Part shown: positions 47,900-60,372 of the stretch, one piece after another
How the letters are laid out: each line of letters opens with the position of its first letter
Numbering within the stretch: position 1 is the stretch's first letter
Origin: Cunninghamia lanceolata
Lineage: Eukaryota > Streptophyta > Pinopsida > Cupressales > Cupressaceae
Direction: 5' to 3'
DNA: 64,000 nucleotides
NCBI GenBank assembly: GCA_027924645.1
Contig: BSBN01001752.1
Location: 10,558,001-10,622,000, forward strand
The notes under the pieces: model-generated
Seen by the model: the letters and a program-made list of their open reading frames with translations, nothing else
Told to the model about the DNA's origin: nothing
Databases searched by the model: none
Made by a program: the position numbers and the translations under genes

Positions 47900-48590
47900 G
47901 CCCTATGAGATTTTATTTGTTTTAAGTTGAATTACTTCTTTCCCCAAAAGAGTTTCTTTTCCATTCACGACTTCTACAAAATTTTGAAAATCAATCTCCT
48001 GGTTCTCATATTCATCTATGCAGTGTAGGAACTTCAACAAGTCTCTATCATCATCAAACACCTGCCAACTGCATATATTTTCTGGTACTGCAGGTCTAAT
48101 TTTAACTTCAACATTTGTAATGTCAGACAGAGTGATATCATCTAGCCTTATGGCCACATTAGCTAAAAATTCTGCCATGACATTATTTGATCTTTCTATC
48201 TAATTTATTGAAAAAGCATCAAATAATTCAATTGTGTCCCATACAGCATGCTTATACTGTTTTAACCTCTTATTTTTTAAAGCATACTTATCTCTCACCT
48301 GGGAAACAATTAATTTTGAATCTCCAAACACTTTCAACACCTTAATCCCATGCTTCAAAGCAACATTTAATCCTAGTAGCAGAGGTTCATATTCTACAAT
48401 ATTATTTGTGCTGGCAAACTGTAACAGGAAAGAGAATTTCAGAAGCTTACCTGCTGGAGACAAAAACACAACTCCAACACCAGAACCCTCCTCTAATACA
48501 ATTCTAAAATTCTCACAATCAATATCCACAAAATAGATATGCTCTTTTGAATCTTGATCTTCAACTATTTCTGGTGATCTTTCTTCTCTG
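47900..48590 (-). pseudogene. Archaeal-type RNase H and linker between protease and RT (element B1)
   Basis: This is the second RNase H of the element. Motifs are SGVGVVFLSPAGKLL, NIVEYEPLLLGLNVALKHGI (catalytic Glu), KVFGDSKLIVSQV (second Asp) and, after a TAG at a Trp site, NVMAEFLANVA, where the final Asp of B2 (MADFLA) is Glu. The start is damaged: about 93 bases present in B2 at roughly 63040-63160 are missing at 48505-48512, taking the first catalytic Asp. The linker with SWQVFDDDRDLLKFLHCIDE matches element A. The domain lies upstream of RT, not after RNase H as in described Tat/Ogre elements. Confidence 0.88.
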
Positions 48591-49040
48591 ATCAGCTTGA
48601 CATCTCTACCATTCATTGGGATCATAGCATATGATAAATCCAATTGCATACTTCCTCCAATCAATGCTACCCATCTTCTTAACAACAGCATACCATATTG
48701 TGGCTTTTTGTCAACCACTATTATGTTCATTTTCTAAGTCCTTTATGGATATGCTGCTAGCATAAAATCCACATCCTTCATGATTCCTATAACCGGTACC
48801 TCCCTACCATCCATTGCATAGCATTTTCCACATGCCTTATCTATTTTCAATCTAGCTTGTTGCATGATAGCCAGAGGCATAATATTTGTTGATGCTCCTG
48901 AGTCAAGCATACAGTTCTTGATTACTTTTCCATTGATAACAAGGGAGACATAAAATGGTTGAACCTGTGAAGGGCATTTTATTATTGTCACCCCCAAATA
49001 GACTTTAGGAACCTCATCCTCATCAATACACAATGCTTGT
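48590..49040 (-). pseudogene. Aspartic protease (element B1)
   Basis: The active site reads CMLDSGASTNIMP near 48915-48880, with the flap and hydrophobic tail (IMKDVDFMLAAYP, QYGMLLLRRW). It is in one frame with gag upstream and the archaeal-type RNase H downstream, so gag to linker was a single polyprotein. Two TAG codons interrupt the stretch after LAAYP. Confidence 0.85.
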
Positions 49041-51403
49041 TTCTTACCTTGAGTCTCAACATTCTACTCGGCTTGACAAGCTACTCTTGAAATTAGAGAC
49101 AATGCTTTATTTTTGAATTCTTCAACTTTCATCATCTCCATCAATGGGACAGAGACCTTTATCTGAGATAAAATCTGAGTTATGTCAAAGGGAGCATAAT
49201 TTTGTATAACAATTGTAGCTTGAGCCGTGGTTTTATTCTTATCCTGAGCTGATCTAGCTTTAATTTTAATGACCTTCTGACTGTCATCCATGACCTGAGA
49301 ATTCTTATTTTGATCCTCATTTCGGGGAACCACATTTTCTGGTCTTTGAGAATCATGACCTATTTTTTGCTTAGAAATTTTCTTATTATCATTCCATCTC
49401 GTCTTATGTGGTTTAGCTCCTTTATAATCATGCATTGGGTGATTCACAAAGGTATCTTCTGATTTACGTGGATCACTTACCTGAGGCTTACCTCTAAGGT
49501 TATAATTGCTCTTGACCTGAGCCACTGCTGCAACTGTGAGAGCTCTACTCTCTTCATCAGAAGGCCTTCTCAAGTTATTCAGAAATATGTGTGAGTCCTG
49601 AGCATACACATAATTATCTTCATCATCCTCATCACAGGAAATCTGTTGGCAGATCTGAGTCCCATAGTTTGTGCTTTCATCTGCATCATAAGAAGAATAC
49701 TCCCTATTTGTGGACAACATGTTGACACTACCATCCTCCACACAATGTTGCTCATTGCATTCATCACAAGCAACAGCATTATTATACAAAGATTCAGCAA
49801 TCATACATTGCGATTGTGAGTGAGGCATCTGACAAATTATGCACCATGGGGTGTCATCAACAATGTTAACAACTTTCTTCAAAGGATCAGGAGTCTCATT
49901 GACATTTTGAGCCCTTTGATTACTATTTGGGAGAATGGGTTTACCATTATGCCAATTAGTGTTATATGGCATATCATGTAATGATGGTCTCTTCTCTTGT
50001 CTTTGGTAAACCTACCTTTTTGGACCTATCCCCTTTTCATTTTTAGCAAGCCTATAACTTAGGTCCTTAACAACAGTTGTCAATCTATCCAATTTCTCTT
50101 CAGAAGTAGATGCAATACCTTGAGTACTTTGAGACTTATTTGGATTTTGCAAAATCTTTACATCATCCCTTCTATTTGTCTTACCAGATGCTTTCATATT
50201 ATTTTCAATGTTGGTTGCAATTCTGAAAGCATCCCTAAGGTTAGTGGGACCCTTATCTCTTAACCCATAAATTATTTTAGCATCAAAAGCATTTATGTAT
50301 AGTACCATGCACATTGGTTCATTAGGCCTCATGTGAAGTGGTAATTTGTTCAACACTTTAGTGAACCTAACATTAAAATCTGCAACCTGCTCATTTGACC
50401 CCTTAGTAATACTAGTAAATTCATTTACAAAAAAGCTTGGATTAGTCATATCACCATATTGTTCTTTAAAAATCCTTCTGTTGTCATCCCATGATGAGAC
50501 ACTCTGATTAGGCAAACTTTTATACCACTCTCTAGCTTCATCAACTAAGGATTGCATGAACAATTTCATAAAAACATCTTCATGTTCAACCTCAAAGTTG
50601 TCCATAACATTCTGAAAGGCTTTCAAATGATCTTCCCCTAACACAACATTGTTTCCTAAAAACTTTGCTATCTGAGGCCTCACATGTTTATCAATGGGAT
50701 TCGGGTAACTAGGAATACCATTAAAAACTAGCTGCCTAAATCTATCCAACTGCATAGGCTGTCTATCAAATTGATTAACATTTGCATTCATATTAGCATT
50801 CTGATTTCTCACATTGTTCAATAGTATCCTAACATTGTTTATATTCTGTCTCTGGTCATTCTTTTGATACTGGACTTCATTTCTTTGCTGGTTTCTCAGC
50901 ACATTTGCATTATCAAGGGTGGGAATTGAATCCTATTGAACAGTTTTCAAAGCTTGCACCTTTTGTCTCATATCATCTCTGATCCTCAAATCCTACAAAT
51001 ATTCTAATTCAGCCCTTAGGTTCTTGATTTCTTCAGCTAATTCTTCATCTCTAGGCATAGAAGAGGATGGTCCTATTCCATTTTGGTCATCATCATCATC
51101 CCTTGGGGACTCAGTTTCCTCAAATCTATCAGGGGGATCTAAGAAAGGGCGTTCCTGAAACACCTCTGACCTCATTCTCAATCTATCAGCCTGTTGTCTT
51201 TCATATACATCTTGAATTTTAGCCTCCGTGTTTGAAAAATAAGGTGCCTACTGCTTTGAAGATCTTGGATTATTTTGGGTATCATTATTTCTAGGGCTGG
51301 GAGAACCTTCTTGACCGGCTTGAACAGTCCTTTTTTTCCTATACATCATTTTTCTGGGTAATTCTTCAAACAAAGGATTACGCAGGGATCTTCTCCCTTG
51401 CAT
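49040..51403 (-). pseudogene. Gag (element B1)
   Basis: The start chosen is the ATG at 51403-51401 (MQGRRSLRNPLFEEL), about 100 bases after the primer site and in frame with the rest. The capsid core lies at 50650-50250 (FMQSLVDEAREWYKSLPNQS, SWDDNRRIFKEQYG, EQVADFNVRFTKVLNKLP). A zinc-knuckle-like WCIICQMPHSQSQC (C-x2-C-x3-H-x4-C) is near 49840. A long charged region leads to protease. The frame is preserved over 2.36 kb with only a few stops, mainly TAG. Confidence 0.85.
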
Positions 51404-51499
51404 ATAAATTCCACTTTACCGGTTGGGAGATTTGTTCAGAGTCACCACCTATAACTAGGAACTAGTTTCTTTTAAAACCAGGGTTCTTACACAAAGCAA

Positions 51500-51517
51500 T
51501 CCCCAACGGAGTCGCCA
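51500..51517 (-). other. Primer-binding site of B1
   Basis: The minus strand reads TGGCGACTCCGTTGGGGA, starting seven bases after the LTR end. The position and TGG start fit a tRNA primer site; the tRNA is not identified. Confidence 0.7.
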
Positions 51518-51524
51518 AATCTAT

Positions 51525-54440
51525 TGGATTTTTCCCAAACTGGATGCTTCCCAGTTATCCCTACAAAGTAGCCATCATTGATCAATAGGATTTCTAAGCC
51601 AGGGGCCAATAGTACAAGAGATAGACTCTATAAATATCTCCTCTACTTCTTTAGGCTCTGCAGAACCAAGGGGGGTATTCCCTATTCAACATCTGTAAAA
51701 TATGTTTGTGAACGTACTAGGATGTTGACACAAAGTAGATGAATCCTCTCTTATGCAAACCAAAACTGTAAAATAAGTGAAAAGGGGCTATCTTTGGCCC
51801 TATGCCCAATTGTGTGATAGAAGATTTTTTTCCTAAAACTACTTCTAATGTCCTAATGGTTTGTATTTGAAGTTTGGATTTTGTATTTTGTATTTGGATG
51901 CAAGACTGGGACCTTGGGTTGTAACCTTGATACAAGACCAGACTAGTGCCTATCTCAGGGCTCGGAGTTAATCGACATACATCTGTGAATGATTACCATG
52001 AACTTTAATCAATAACTGGGTTTCAAGGGGATTTTTTAGTGTCTGCATTACAGATACTTCCCAAGACTGAGTATTTAGTCATTCATACTTAATGATATCC
52101 CTACTACAGCATACCTTTCTCAATGCTTAACCTAAAACATTTAATCTATTCCTTGAACAAAGGTAAGAGATTAGACATTCAACATAGAAAATCCATATTC
52201 CTGAATCTCAAATAACCCTTAGCTATTCAGATTCAAAAGGAAAGATGCCCACAACTTGGAGACAATTGACCAAACACATGCAACAAAGCATTTCTCATAT
52301 AAAACAGCATGAAACTAGCAAAATTATGGATAAAACATTCAACATATGATTCATAAACTCACAAGACATCAAAACAAAGCCACTAGCAAAGCTGTAACTT
52401 CTTACTACAGCAAGATTTGTCCAGTTTTTCAACGTCTAAAAATGAGTCACACAGTTCTGATATATTCAAAATGTGCCCTCAACAATCAAGTACAAGGTCA
52501 TTTCAAAATGCTAGATACAATGCACCATGGAATGGCACCCAAAAATATTCAATGCGGTAAGCAGAAGAGGAAGAAAGAGCAGGAGAAAATGGGGAAATGT
52601 GCCGCCGCTTGGAGATTTTCCTTACAAATTTGGTAGTTGGCTTGTCAATCATACCATACCTCTACAATTCCTTTGCCACTAATAGCCAACCTACCTGTAG
52701 CCTTGGAAACACAGCAGACTACGTGCAATGTAGATTTTCCCGCCTGAAACGCCACTGTAGATACATGGGAAAACCCTTGCCTTCAAACATTTGAACATAG
52801 CCATCGATTTCTTTTCCTTCTGCTAAGATTTGTAGCCTCAAAACATGATAAAAAGTCAACAACCAATGAGATTGAGCCATGCAGGCAGCTTTTGAGCTCC
52901 TTTGACTTTTCACAGCATGAACATACATTCTTTTACTTTTTCCACCTTTTGAATCCTTGTATATGCAAATGCATATACGTACAATTGACTTTGGACACGT
53001 GGTAGCTGTTGATTTGTTATCCATCGCTATGAAATTTGTATCTCCATTGGGTGTCGAAAAGACCCTAAGATGCGCCGCCGATATGCTAAGTCATGCCGAA
53101 ATCCCCTTTGCATATATGATTGTATATGCAAACATACAATGGCTAACATACATACATACAACGTGGAACTCAGAAGATTATCGGCCAAATTGGACTTGGG
53201 ACCAGGTCTGGCTTGTATGTATATTATTTTTGTATATCGCGTTGTATATCGCATGCACAACATGTAATATACAACCCACAGACTTCAAATCATTATGGAG
53301 CAAATTGAAAACACTATCGGGTCCAAGTTATATCTTACCTCCTTTGTATAATCGCTTTGTATATTGCATATACAAACGTAAAATACATACAATCCACAGA
53401 TTCCAAACCTTTATGAAGTAGACTAGAACAACTTTGAAATCTGGTCTTTTGTATCTATACCTTTGCACTTTCTTATGTCACACATACATACAATGTGCGA
53501 TATACAACTACATGGGCCCACCACTTTCCAGAAACTCTAACTTTGACCATACCCGCTTTGTATGTTTCATTTGCATATGACCCTTGCATGTCTAAATGTA
53601 CATTGGGAACATACAATCCCAACATACAATGGTAGACTTCACCTGCTTCACAAATGTTGTTAACTCTTTGACCACGTTCGCTTTGTACATCATTGCTTGT
53701 ATATCTCACTTGTATGTGTGAACATACAATTGGTGGACCCCACCATTTGCATCTCACCTTCATTTGCTACTTTGTATATGAGATACAATTGACTTTGTAT
53801 GAGAGCGGACCCCACTTTCCCTTGTATATTTCACCTTGTATGTCATCACTTGTATATTTTCTTTTGCATGTTGCCAATGTATATCACCATTGTATGTCGG
53901 AGATACATACAACCTGATATACAAAAGAAAGTCATTGACTTTTCAACTCTTACCATTGTATGACCACCCACCAGATTTGTTGAAATTTTGAATTTGGGAC
54001 TTGTATGATTTGCCTTGTATATATCCGATTGTATGTTAAACATACATGTGATGCTTTTGATACAACCCATGGGCCCGACCACTGCCATCAGCCTGATTTG
54101 AATCTTTTGAGATCCGCCAATTGTATATACCCGTTGTATATGCGAATATACAACAACATAAAAGCCTTTACATACAAGCACAGAATCTATGATGGAATAT
54201 GTGATATACAATTGCAGAATATTCAAGGAATGTATCTAAAAAGCACATACAAACTCGATATGCAAAAGAAGCATACAACTATTTTTCACCATTTTCAAAG
54301 GCTGATTGAAATTTCCTTTCGGCTCTAGCCTTGCACATATGCATTTGTACATTTAAACTTGCATGTTAGATACAACAGCCATATACAACCCGATACATAC
54401 AACAAATTTCACTACCGTATAGAGGTTTTTTGACTTAGCA
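51525..54440 (-). repeat. Shared LTR: 5' LTR of B1 and 3' LTR of B2 (2.9 kb)
   Basis: On the plus strand it runs from TGGATTTTTC to GACTTAGCA. On its left are the B1 primer site and gag; on its right are the B2 purine tract and integrase. One LTR serving two neighbouring elements in the same orientation is the mark of a tandem array formed by LTR recombination. Confidence 0.85.
53100..54400. repeat. Dense array of TTGTATGT/ACATACAA short palindromes (LTR copy 2)
   Basis: Same array as in LTR copy 1, with the perfect palindrome at 53711-53730 kept and about 27 extra bases of the same word type near 53825-53860. Length change within the array suggests slippage or recombination between units. 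Confidence 0.78.
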
Positions 54441-54459
54441 CTTTTCTTTCTTTCCTTTT
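54441..54459 (-). other. Polypurine tract of B2
   Basis: It is the same purine-rich word as in B1, directly before the LTR on the minus strand. Confidence 0.72.
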
Positions 54460-54854
54460 AGTGTGACGGGAGGAAGTGGTAATGCAATGCATAGGGGCTG
54501 GTGAACCTACGAATGCTAAGGCATAAGTTACAACTTAAACGACTGGGAACCCACTGCAGGAGGTCAACGACAGAAAAGAAAATACTAAGCAGGAGGTCAA
54601 GAGGAAAATAAAACCTAAGTGACTAAGGGTTTGAGGAAACAAAAACACAAGCTTGTAGACTCGACTCAAAACCCTAACCCTAGGTGGGCACCACCATTGG
54701 CTCCGACTAGGGACGTGCAGGCGCAAGGCTACAGCGAGAACCAAACCACTCTGATGCAGACTAGGTAAAATGCAAAACATAAAACACCACTGACTATACA
54801 TGGTATTTACAGACTATTCACACCTAATTTACAATGTGCACTCAAGAAATTCAA

Positions 54855-56125
54855 TCATGAGAAATAAGGTTTTAGGAACTGAACATGCATAGGCAATTCT
54901 AGTAGTTCACCATTTAGGGGCTAGAGAAAGTAAGAATCTTCTCCATGAGTATTGCTGATTTGATATGGGCCCATCCAAAAGGGCTCAAATTTACCATGCT
55001 TGCCCTTATCTTGGCTCTTTGCATTCCAAACAAGGACCAAATCATTTATCTAAAACTTTTTTTTATAGTCCTTTTATCAAATAAATATTTCACCTTCTGT
55101 TGTTTCTTAATATTTGTCTTCTATGCTTCTCTTCTTATTTCATCTAATGCAACCAGTTGATTTATCCTTTCATTCATTGAATCTTCAATCTCTTTATCAT
55201 TTTCTTGTATGAATCTATAAACTGGTAGAAGATTATTCATAGTTAACTTAGTTGTTGTACCATATACTAGCTCAAAAGGTGACTTTCCAATTGCTTTCTT
55301 CACTGTTATCCGGTCAGCCCATAATGCCATCTTTAACTTTGAATCCCATGCCCTTTTGTTCTTGTCTACCATCCTTTTGATGATTTTCATAATGCTTCTA
55401 TTACTTGATTCTGCCTGACCATTCCCCTATGGATGATATGGTGATGCATATGACAAATTAATCCCATAGTTGTTGCAAAAATTAAAAAACTCACCAGATT
55501 TGAAGCACATGGCATTATCTGTGACCACTTTGACTAGCACTCCAAATCTGATAATAAGGTGTTCCAAAATAAAATCCATCACCACCTTGCTTGTAGCTTT
55601 TTTAGTTGGAATGGCTTCGATCCATTTAGTAAAATAGTCAGTAGCAACCAAAATCCAACTATGTCCTCCACTTGACTTTTCTAAAATTTCTCCTATAAAA
55701 TCAATTCCCCATTGTTGAAATGGAGCCTCCACAGTTACAATTCTAAGGGGTAATGCACCATCATATTTAAGTTTTCTTAAGAACCTTTGACAGGGATCAC
55801 ATTTTCTTATCATCATTTGTGCATCTGAGAAAAGGGTGGGCCACCAATAGCCTGCTCTAAGAATTTTGTGAGTTGTTGTCTTGGCAATGTAGTGTCCACC
55901 ACACACTCCTTTGTGCATGTCATTTAAAATACCCATAGCTTGATTTTCATCCACACACCTAAGTAGGACACCATCAGGATTCTTCCAATACAATTCTCCT
56001 TGAATAATGATGTATTTGATAGCATGTAACTTTAAGGTCCTTTTTTTATTATCACTGAGATGGGAAGGACAGTTCAAATTTTGCAAATAATACACAATAA
56101 CCTTGTACCACTCAGATTTTGACAT
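54855..56125 (-). pseudogene. Integrase (element B2)
   Basis: The catalytic triad and zinc region are as in B1 (HKGVCGGHYIAKTTTHKIL, CDPCQRFLRKLKY, ATDYFTKW, VTDNAMCF). It keeps Trp at KRAWDSKLK where B1 has TGA. A stop after SPYHP interrupts the block that carries the catalytic Glu. It ends at TGA 54857-54855. Confidence 0.88.
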
Positions 56126-56129
56126 GTTA

Positions 56130-56875
56130 ACAACTTCATCCTAATCTACATTTACCTGGCATGCCTCCAAATTTGATTGTGTCATCATCTTGGCCAAACC
56201 TTGTCCCCTTACCAATTTCGTAATCTGTATATCAATGTTGAACTCTTGTAACTTGTTAATCCACCTGCATCTTCTTCCTGTCACTTCATGCTAAGTGAAA
56301 ATGTCCTTAACTACTGCATCGGGCACATATGCAACTATTTGAGATCCTACTAAGTATGGCCTGAAGCTTTTGACTACCCTAACCAATGCATGTTTTTCCA
56401 TGATATCATATTTTAACTCGGCTGCCTACAACGACATGCTAAAGAAAGCAATAGGTTGCTCAAAACCATCTTCATTTTTCTGTAATAAACATGTAGCAAT
56501 AGTGTGAAAAGAGGCAAATGAGAACAACTGAAGTGGCTTAGAAAAATTAGGAGATCTCAACACAGGAGCCATCTTTATAGCTTCTGTGATGTTCTAAAAT
56601 GATCTGGTTGCTTCACTTTCCCATTTGATAGTTTCACCCTTCTTTAACATTTTAGAAATATCCTTTGTAATCTCTGCAAAGTTGGGAATGAATCTTCTAA
56701 CAAAGTTAATCTGCCCAAACAAGGACTGAATGCCTTTCACCATTTTGGGAATTTGAATCCTGTCAATTGGAGCAACCCTTTCAGGATCAATCCTAACTCC
56801 ATCCTTGGAAACAATGTGTCCCAATAGTTTTCCTTCCACTACCCCAAAAGTACATTTATTTGGGTGAAGTGAAAT
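56130..56875 (-). pseudogene. RT C-terminal part and degenerate RNase H (element B2)
   Basis: Coding resumes left of insertion K with LHPNKCTFGVVEGKLLGHIV and FGQINFVRRFIPNF. RNase H starts with LQLFSFASF, again Phe in place of the first catalytic Asp (56516-56518). The late acidic motif is intact (YVPDAVVKDIF). An in-frame stop lies at RSF*NI. The split from 61618-62135 was caused by K. Confidence 0.87.
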
Positions 56876-59684
56876 TGTGAGGCCGACTATTTTAGCTCCC
56901 ATATTTTGATCATTATGCTATTCTGTAGATGACACTATCAAACCTTAGTGACTATGTTCATTATGCAGACTTGATGTTTTATCTCACTGATTTGATACAT
57001 GTGATTTGATTTGGTCATATTGGATGATATGTTGTGGTTCGATATATGGGATGTATATTATATGTTATTTTGTTATGAGATTCTAGTTGTTTATGTGATA
57101 TGAACTATTTGACATGTGATGGAAAATGCAGTTTAATTTGTGGTTAGGTATTGATGTTTATTTCAATTGTGTGAAGTTAATTTCAGTTGCTTCGGCTATG
57201 ACTTTTCATGACAGGACTGACACTTGATCGAGATGTGCAGGTTTTACTTTGCCTAGCCACGGGAAATCGGAGGTAGGATTCACACCATGTTATTCCCTGT
57301 TAAGCCGATCCATTCCCAAGAGGGACAAGGATCACGTGTGTAATTGAATGATGATTTATTATGCTTGGTTTAATTTTAATTATTTTAGCCTTAGTACACT
57401 TCCTTGTTCTTATTTTTGATTAATATTAAGTGTTGTAAATTTTATTTGATCTATGCCACTTGGAATTTTTATTTTTTTATTTTTTTGGGCCATTTAAATG
57501 TGAATTTTTAACCCTTTTCATGAACCCTAGGGTCCCAAAAGTTACCCTAGGTGGTCAACCATGAGTCTAGGGTCAACTTGGACCACCTAACCCTAGTTTT
57601 GACTCACCTTAGGTCACCCTAAACCATGGTTGAGTAATAGTGACGAATTTGGAAAGAGGGAAGATGACGGATGGGCCTTGCCTTGGGAAGAACCCATCTC
57701 CCATCCCTATGTTTTGGGAACCATTCCCAAGGAAGACTAGGGAGGTCTCCAAGAGTCCTCCCAAACTCCCAAGTGAGTGGGAGCACCACTCAAGGCCATT
57801 GTCTTCTTGAGGTGTGAGTGGGAATCCAACTCACCATTTGTCCCCCTCCCACTTGTGTGGAAGCACAAGTGGATGAGATGGAGATGGAGGTGGAGTGAGA
57901 GGAGGACATTTGTCGTCCTCCTACCTTCTCACTTTTACAAGTGACTTTGGAGGAGGGAAGAGATGGTGACAAATGTCACCTTCTCATTCCCTCAAGGCCA
58001 AGTGGGTGGCCTATAATAGCTCCTCTTATAGAGGAGTGGGGGTTCTTCTTTTCTAGTCTTTTTCCCTTGCATTTGGGGACTTCTTGCAATTTGAATTTTC
58101 CTTTCTAGTTTGGAGGAGATAGAGGAGGTTGGAGAAATTTTGAAAGTTGGAAGGCTTGGGAAGGCTTGGAGCTCTTCACCAATTCCACTTCCATTGACAA
58201 GGCCTTGAAGGTAGGCCTCTTATCTTGTTCTTGCTTTGCTTATATGATGTTCCATGTTGAATTTTGTTTGTAAGTTTGTTTGCATTGTGATGTTTTGCAT
58301 TTGATGTTGGGTTGGGAGTTATAGTGAGAGCACCTCCAATGGAGATAATGCTCAACTTGTATGGGTAGGGGAGAGGAACAATCCTTGGGGGCTCTCCCAC
58401 AGTATGTGTCTATGCCTTGAGGGCTTATCATCATTTAAGGAGGAGATATTTGAAAGGCAAGAGTGCCGTGCAATTTGTTGTGATTCTTGTGAATTGTGGT
58501 GTTCTGGGATTTTGGCTTGAGGCCAGGAGTTGAGATTTTCTTTTCTTTTGGGAGCTCTTTTAAGTTGAGAGGTCTATTTCCTACCCTCACCGAACTCATT
58601 TTTGTGAGTTGAGTATTGTGATAAGCCTTTGGGTTGTTTTGAGTGGATGTGTTTGATTTTGTTGTGGATTGATACACCTATGTGAAATCCCCTACCTCCC
58701 TAGCTCGGGGGTGACCCACTTGCGGGTCTATGGTAGGGAGGAGAGCTTTCCTTTCATAGTGGTTGGTCTTTTTGTTGTCTTGTTGTTGTGTTTAGTTGTA
58801 GGATTTTTAGTGAAGAGATGGAGATGTTGTGGAGCTCAAATTGGTGTTCATTTAGTCTCCTTGTGTTGGTTGTGGAGGCCAAGACCCAAGAGGCCTCTTT
58901 GTATTGTATTTTGCACAAGTTTATTTGGCCATTTTGCCATGCAGATGGCTATAAACGATTGAATTTCAAAAGTAACTTTCTATTAATGAGTCTAAAATAG
59001 ATATTTCCTTTACTATGAAGTTAGCTTGAGTGGAGGAATGCATGGGAAAATAATCTTAAATACTTTTCTGTCATTGTTCTTTCAAAAGGAATGTATGCAT
59101 TGGTTGCAAAGTTGTAAAATTTTGTTATTTTGGGAGTTGAGAGTAAATCCTCTGTTACCATACTATTAGTTATGAAATTTCAGTTTAGTTCATTTTATCA
59201 TTTGAGAGAAAGGAAAGAAAGAAAACTGTTTAGAAAGGGTATTATTTTTGTCTATATTCCTTGTTCTCCTAATTACAAAGTTGAGAATTGGATGCTGTTT
59301 TAGATTGTTTTGTAACAAGTATTTCAGTACAGGTCTTGTGAAAATAAAACAAAAAAAAAGAGAATGTTGTTGTTATGATTTGCTTGAAGAGGCAGTTGGC
59401 TATTATGTAAAGTAGATATTGTTTTTTTTCCTTTCTTTACCTTGTGAGCATGCTATGGTGCAAGTAAAAAAAAAAAAATCAATCTCTTCTTATTCCTTTG
59501 AGTTCAATGCTTCTGTATTTCAAAGGAGACTTTTAACTTGCATTTTTACAAAAAAAAAATTATTAGATTACATGGATCTTGAAATTTCCCCATCTCTATA
59601 ACTTGATTGGTGTTTCTAAAAATAGTTTTGTACAGAAATGCAATTAAATAATATTTTAGTTTTCTGCCCTACAATGGATATTGA

Positions 59685-59995
59685 TAAAAATATATATATA
59701 TGGTATATATATTATATATATATATATATATATATTAATTATGGGTTTATGCTGTTATTATACTTTTTAAACAAAATAGTGATGTCAAATAATTTGTATC
59801 TCTGTGAAGTTGACATTTATATAAACGTTTAAACATTTTATGAAAGAGATGTTTTTTTTTGCATTTTCGGGAGTTTGCTGTGCTTTTGAAAATATATATA
59901 TATAAATATATAGACAGGTATATATAAAAATATATATATAGGTATATATATATATACATCTACGTTTGCTTGTGTATATATATATATACTATATT
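59685..59995. repeat. AT-dinucleotide microsatellites in K
   Basis: Runs of TATATA occur at about 59690-59735 and 59890-59990, with homopurine A runs before and after. Small ORFs here translate to Tyr/Ile repeats and are not genes. Confidence 0.9.
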
Positions 59996-60045
59996 ATTTT
60001 ATTTTAAAAAAAACATAAAAAAACAAAAAAAAAAGAAAGAGGGGT

Positions 60046-60072
60046 TGGACTGTGGGCAGCGCCCACAGTCCA
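60046..60072. repeat. Perfect 12-bp inverted repeat in K
   Basis: TGGACTGTGGGC, the spacer AGC, then GCCCACAGTCCA. It lies between an A-rich run (60001-60040) and a GC-rich, Pro/Ser-like low-complexity stretch (60090-60370). A terminator or hairpin role is possible but not shown. Confidence 0.85.
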
Positions 60073-60372
60073 TTGGGAATTACAGTCATAGGGGGTGTGG
60101 GTGGGGGCTCCACCTCCCCCACATCCCCCCCTCACACACCTTACCCCCTTCCGAAAACCCAGCCCTGGCTTCACCACCGCCCGCAGGACCACCGGAATCC
60201 TCCTCACCTCCGCTGCGGACCTCGACCCCGTGCTGCCTTCCATCACCTCCTCTGAGGTCACACACACCACTCCCCACACTTCCCTCCATGCACAGCACCC
60301 CCTCCACCACACCTCCACCATCACCACCTCTCTCTGCCCTCTTCAAACCTCCAACTCACTAAAGTTTTGAGC

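Larger units (their letters stand above)
41803..54440 (-). mobile_element. Element B1: dual-RNase-H gypsy retrotransposon with both LTRs
   Basis: On the minus strand it reads 5' LTR (54440-51525), primer site, gag, protease, archaeal-type RNase H, RT, RNase H, integrase, purine tract, 3' LTR (44636-41803). The left LTR cuts element C. The right LTR is followed not by C but by the purine tract and integrase of B2, so this LTR is shared by two elements in tandem. Confidence 0.88.

Noticed and set aside
41803..54440. Assembly duplication as the reason for two similar LTRs and integrases
   Set aside because: The copies differ by many scattered substitutions, by indels in the LTR and by the K insertion, so they are distinct genomic copies; a wrong join is still possible and is listed as a test.
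58000..58970. A possible host gene or transcript start in K (TATA-like word, GT-rich region, frames of 60-100 codons)
   Set aside because: No conserved domain, no consistent exon structure, and the whole segment lies inside an insertion with target duplications.
59690..59995. CRISPR-like or satellite array
   Set aside because: Only dinucleotide microsatellites are present; no repeat-spacer pattern or long tandem unit exists in the window.
60004..60370. Overlapping Pro/Ser/His-rich and Gly/Val-rich frames on both strands
   Set aside because: Low-complexity GC-rich sequence gives open frames in all directions; no domain or start context supports a gene.
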